Notes under the pieces: generated by a model
Told to the model about the DNA's origin: nothing
Seen by the model: the letters and a program-made list of their open reading frames with translations, nothing else
Databases searched by the model: none
Part shown: positions 61,013-64,000 of the stretch, piece after piece
Layout: each line of letters opens with the position of its first letter
Position numbering within the stretch: the first letter of the stretch is position 1
Program-made: the position numbers and the translations under genes
Assembly: GCA_965644315.1 (NCBI GenBank)
Contig: CBFFRQ010000074.1
Location: 1 to 64,000, forward strand
DNA length: 64,000 bases
DNA from: Caecitellus pseudoparvulus
Lineage: Eukaryota > Bigyra: Bicosoecida
Reading direction: 5' to 3'

Positions 61013-61152
61013 ACTGCACAATTTTGCAAGCAGCGTAGGCATCGAGTTCGAAGCTGTGCGTCCCCGTTGTACAATAGAGGTGAATGAAAAACACCAAGAA
61101 CAAGTAGTGAGTGCAGGTTTGCGACGTGAAGTGGCGTCCATTGCGAGATCTC

Positions 61153-62400
61153 ATGGCTGCTGCTGCGGCCGCGTTGCCAGCCCTTGCGCCGGTAGAACCC
61201 GCCTTGCATGATCTCGCAGGCATGGCGGCAGCAGAAGCACCCCCGGAAGTCGGAGCTTGTGAACAGGAGATGGGGCCGTTTGAGAAGCTGTGCTTGTCTG
61301 GTTTGTCCTTTGACTTCGAAGACCGCATGACTGAGGAAGCTGCAGAGTTGGTGAAGAAGATGGTGCTCGACAAGGAGTGTGCCTTCCTGCCAATGGACCA
61401 CCTCGACCGAGCGATCGATGTCCTGCAAATCACGAGCAGCTGCATACACAGGCATTCATTGCCACAAGCTCGTTTGTTCACTGGTCCAAAGGGCGTTGGC
61501 AAGACACACCTCTTCGAAACGGTTGCCGAAGTGATGGACGAGGAGAACAAGAGAGCAGCGGACGGAAGGCTCACCATTTGCTGCCACATCGACCTCCAAG
61601 AACGCAGCAACACAGACTTTGATTCCTTCCATGAGGTTTTCTTCAAGGCCATCGCCTACAAGCTTGGCCTCTTGCATCTACACCCAGACGTGGCAGGGGT
61701 TCTTACCAATCTCGCCGCTCACACTGCAGGCTCGCCAGATGACATTGTGGAGTTGGAGCACCTTCCAGGCATCTTCACGTTGCGCGGGAATCCCGAGGCT
61801 CTGTCGCCCGCACTGCGGGAGAAGTTGTCGAAAGCCGGAGCGCGTGGGCGGTTGGCAATTGCAAGCGCTTTGCTGAGGCAAGCTGGAATCGGCGTCATCG
61901 TGTTCGTTGATGAAGCGGAGTGCCTCTTTCAGCAGAGCAAATTCGACTCCGCAGTCGCGGATCGATGGCGCGAGCAACTGTATGGGATCCTGAGCTTGAA
62001 GAAGAGCGCCATTGGCATGGTGGTCTGTGCAAGCTTTCAACGCGCCCGACAGCTGTTCCTGTCCGACGGATCAGCCCATGACTTCCCGCCTGACTACGCG
62101 CATTTGTCACTGCGGGCGGACTGGAACGGGAGCAAGTTCAAGCAAGTTCGTTTGGGGGGGGTGAAATGGACGCGATCGTCTCTGATGAACTTCCTGCTCA
62201 CACACACATGCAGGGTGGTGGACCCTTCATTCACTCTGTACCGAGAGGAAGAAGAGACGCAGACTCCTGGTGCAGCGGTGGGCGCAGCACAGGAGGCATC
62301 AAGTGCAGTGGCTAAGGAGGACAAGCAGCCTTCAGAAGCAGCGCTGGAAATGGCGAGGAAGCTTGACGCGCTGTTCATGCAGCGCTGGAAGGGAAGATGA
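61153..62400 (+). CDS. P-loop ATPase of an accessory family (AAA/STAND-like)
   Basis: This frame of 415 aa starts at MAAAAAAL; a Met further in (MAAAEAPP) is an alternative. Walker A TGPKGVGKTHLFE is near residues 111-123. Walker B VIVFVDEAECLF is near 248-259. A sensor-like strand GMVVCASFQRARQLF follows. The fold suggests an ATP-driven switch rather than a metabolic enzyme. The last ~45 residues are linker-like, with an EEEETQTPGAAVGAAQEASS composition. The frame stops at 62400 just as another frame takes over, so the protein may be the N-terminal part of a larger one. It differs in sequence from the NTPase at 3278-7369 but belongs to the same kind of accessory, non-housekeeping gene. Confidence 0.65.
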   Translation: MAAAAAALPALAPVEPALHDLAGMAAAEAPPEVGACEQEMGPFEKLCLSGLSFDFEDRMTEEAAELVKKMVLDKECAFLPMDHLDRAIDVLQITSSCIHRHSLPQARLFTGPKGVGKTHLFETVAEVMDEENKRAADGRLTICCHIDLQERSNTDFDSFHEVFFKAIAYKLGLLHLHPDVAGVLTNLAAHTAGSPDDIVELEHLPGIFTLRGNPEALSPALREKLSKAGARGRLAIASALLRQAGIGVIVFVDEAECLFQQSKFDSAVADRWREQLYGILSLKKSAIGMVVCASFQRARQLFLSDGSAHDFPPDYAHLSLRADWNGSKFKQVRLGGVKWTRSSLMNFLLTHTCRVVDPSFTLYREEEETQTPGAAVGAAQEASSAVAKEDKQPSEAALEMARKLDALFMQRWKGR

Positions 62401-62401
62401 G

Positions 62402-64000
62402 CTTCGTGACGAGGAGAAGCTCGACAGTCCTCCCTGGAACAGTGCCCTGGAGATGTACGGGCACACACCCCGGGACCTGGCGCGTGCTGCAACGGAGCAC
62501 TTGTGTTCATGGATGCCACCTCGCCCCTGGCCAATCCCCTCTGAGTCTCGACGCCTGTCTGGCAGCAAGCTTCCAAGCGCCGCATTCAACCTGGTGATGA
62601 CCTCGTTCCTGGAGCTCTTGCCGGAGGCCGTGAGGGCAGGGCTGCCGAAAGCCACAATGCTTGGCTTTCGCTCCGCTGAGTACACTGTCCAGGAAGAGCA
62701 GCTGGAGAGGCACCTGATGAAGCTTCCCCAAGAGACACTTGCGGCAGCAGCAGGCGTCAGCACAGCGCAGGGGGCAGCTACAACCACACCAACCGCCACA
62801 CGACTTGTGGACAACGCAGTTGACAAGGGTTGGCTTGTGGAGCACGAAGACTGCTTGGGCCTGGGCAGTCTGGGGGTGTACCGCAGGTTTGGGCGTGGAG
62901 GTGTGCACGCTGACGTCATGGTGTGGATACGGTACAATGGGTACGGGCAGGAGGCCGAGCTGCCCATTACCCGTGCCCTAGCGAGGATGCCAGACCAAGG
63001 CGGGCATGTCCTTGTGACAGTCGACAGTGTCGTGGAGAAAGCCCGAGTGGGAGCCGCGAATGCCACGGAGCGAGACGTGAAGGCAAACAAGCAAGCGGCG
63101 AAAGCAAGGAAGCAATCGGCGAAAGCAAGGAAACAAGCGGCGAAAGCAAACAAGCAAGCCGTGAAGGCCAGCAACAGCGACACCGAAGGCGGGCAGCTGG
63201 CGGGGGTGCGCATGACAGTCGTGACAAATAGCACAGCAGACCTGCCTGCACAAGCGGCTGCGCCAGCGGAGAGTGTTGGGGCACCACACGCCGCAGCGGG
63301 AGCTGGCGGAGCAGGTGGTGGGGGTCAGGCAGCCGGGGCTGAGGCAGATTGGCGTGCACGTGCACGGGCTGCGTACGAGGCGCTTAAGCAGGTTCATGAG
63401 AGTCTGTGGGAGTACTTGGCTCTCCGCAAGGGTGCATTCTGGATGAAGGAGCTCCCAGATGTTTACGGTGGCGACGTGATTCGGGTGTCCTACGAAGTGA
63501 GGGGCCGCGTGACAACAGTGTGGATCATGCGTGTGCAGGTGAAGCGAGCCAACCAGAAGACACTGGAGAAAGGGGACAAGAACAAAGCGGGAGCTGCTGC
63601 AGTGCGGACGGCAGTGGAAGGCTTGATGGGTGTGGGGTCCTACAGCGAAGCGAAGCGGGAGCACATCGAGGGGAAGCACATACTCGTGGTGCGTGCAGTT
63701 GGTGACTTGATTGCTGCCGCGAAAGCGATGTACAACAAGCCCAAACTAAGGCCTGATCAGATGCCAGCATGGGACAGGCTCTTCAAAGCCTACGTCGGGG
63801 GGGAGAAGTTTCACGTTGAGGATGGCGGCGCCATGATTGCCTTGACGCACACAGTCCCAGACGGCATGCGAGAGCATGTGGAGGGGCAGCTTGGCATCCG
63901 CGTCGTGGACGGGACCAACCTGCGAGGGCACTGGGGTCCCTTGGGGCTTGCAAGCAAGGGGGAAGGACTGTATTTGGAGACTGCCGGCGCCAAACCAGAC
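62402..64000 (+). CDS. C-terminal accessory domain, open to the right edge (start unresolved)
   Basis: Frame 2 is open from about 62189 to the window end and reads as protein from about 62399: LRDEEKLDSPPWNSALEMYG. Features are a charged helical region, then LVEHEDCLGLGSLGVYRRFG and DVMVWIRYNGYGQEAEL. A four-copy KANKQAA-type heptad repeat follows, and then a Gly/Ala linker. The last domain contains FWMKELPDVYGGDVIRVSYE and VTTVWIMRVQVKRANQK. The D-V-I segment with a following V-Q-V-K strand resembles the core of PD-(D/E)XK nucleases; this is a pattern impression only. It may be the continuation of the ATPase gene through an intron or frameshift, or a separate gene. The 3' end lies outside the window. 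Confidence 0.5.
63080..63163 (+). repeat. 21-bp coding tandem repeat (KANKQAA-type heptads)
   Basis: Four imperfect 21-bp units encode KANKQAA, KARKQSA, KARKQAA and KANKQAV in the frame open to the right edge. They form a basic seven-residue helical repeat. Confidence 0.85.

Larger units (their letters stand above)
60180..61152. other. Intergenic region with a tRNA gene
   Basis: Apart from tRNA-Arg and its flanks, it contains an AT-rich stretch near 60440-60480 and a CAATTTCCGC motif at 61003. Short frames here (for example 60479-60916) have no recognisable sequence. Confidence 0.5.

Noticed and set aside
62397-62597. 66-aa frame starting at the ATG that overlaps the ATPase stop (MSFVTRRSS)
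   Set aside because: It is short and lacks protein-like composition; the neighbouring frame running to the right edge is longer and better.
1-64000. Bacterial or viral origin of the window
   Set aside because: Spliceosomal introns with restored protein motifs at each junction, condensin, CCT, eL33, RAB, LC8 and a Pol III-type tRNA gene show a eukaryotic nuclear genome.

Overview
ORGANISM. This is a nuclear segment of a GC-rich, gene-dense eukaryote. Genes are split by short GT-AG introns, mostly 62-118 nt, with donors like GTGCGT/GTGAGT and acceptors like CACAG/GCAG. Several starts have Kozak-like contexts (GCCACCATG). The core genes are purely eukaryotic: SMC2, CCT5, NOP14, ABCE1, NEMF/RQC2, GMPPB, eL33 and a nuclear tRNA-Arg. 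LC8 dynein light chain and a FAM161-like protein suggest a ciliated or flagellated ancestry. RAB21-, LAMTOR2- and G3BP-like genes argue against a land plant. Intron style and GC bias fit a unicellular alga or other protist, but the lineage cannot be fixed from this window. LAYOUT. (1) 1-10,300 is accessory: a left-truncated ankyrin gene with 26 near-identical 38-residue repeats, then two minus-strand paralogues that share a duplicated first exon, intron and 5' leader. One paralogue carries a P-loop NTPase with a candidate nuclease-like tail. The other is built from repeated exon-sized modules. (2) 10,600-60,200 is a compact housekeeping core. In order: DEAD-box-like helicase, multi-pass membrane protein, GLT1D1-like glycosyltransferase, CCT5, LC8, eL33, SMC2, FAM161-like, NYN/OST-HTH protein, a giant coiled-coil protein with 58 tandem units, NOP14, a USP7-like deubiquitinase, CNNM/CorC-like protein, GMPPB, RAB21-like, a small hypothetical protein, LAMTOR2-like, G3BP-like, NEMF, PABPN1-like and ABCE1. 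(3) 60,200-64,000 holds a tRNA-Arg(ACG) and then another accessory P-loop ATPase, followed in a different frame by a reading frame that runs off the right edge. HOW THE GENES FIT TOGETHER. Several core genes serve translation and its quality control: eL33, NOP14 (40S biogenesis), ABCE1 (ribosome recycling), NEMF (stalled 60S rescue), G3BP (stress granules), PABPN1 and tRNA-Arg. Others serve chromosome condensation (SMC2), folding of actin and tubulin (CCT5), endosome/lysosome signalling (RAB21, LAMTOR2), cilia (LC8, FAM161) and sugar-nucleotide supply (GMPPB). They sit largely in divergent and convergent pairs with very short 3' spacings. No operons are expected. Exon boundaries were assigned by hand from splice consensus, reading phase and expected protein continuity; no alignment or transcript was available.
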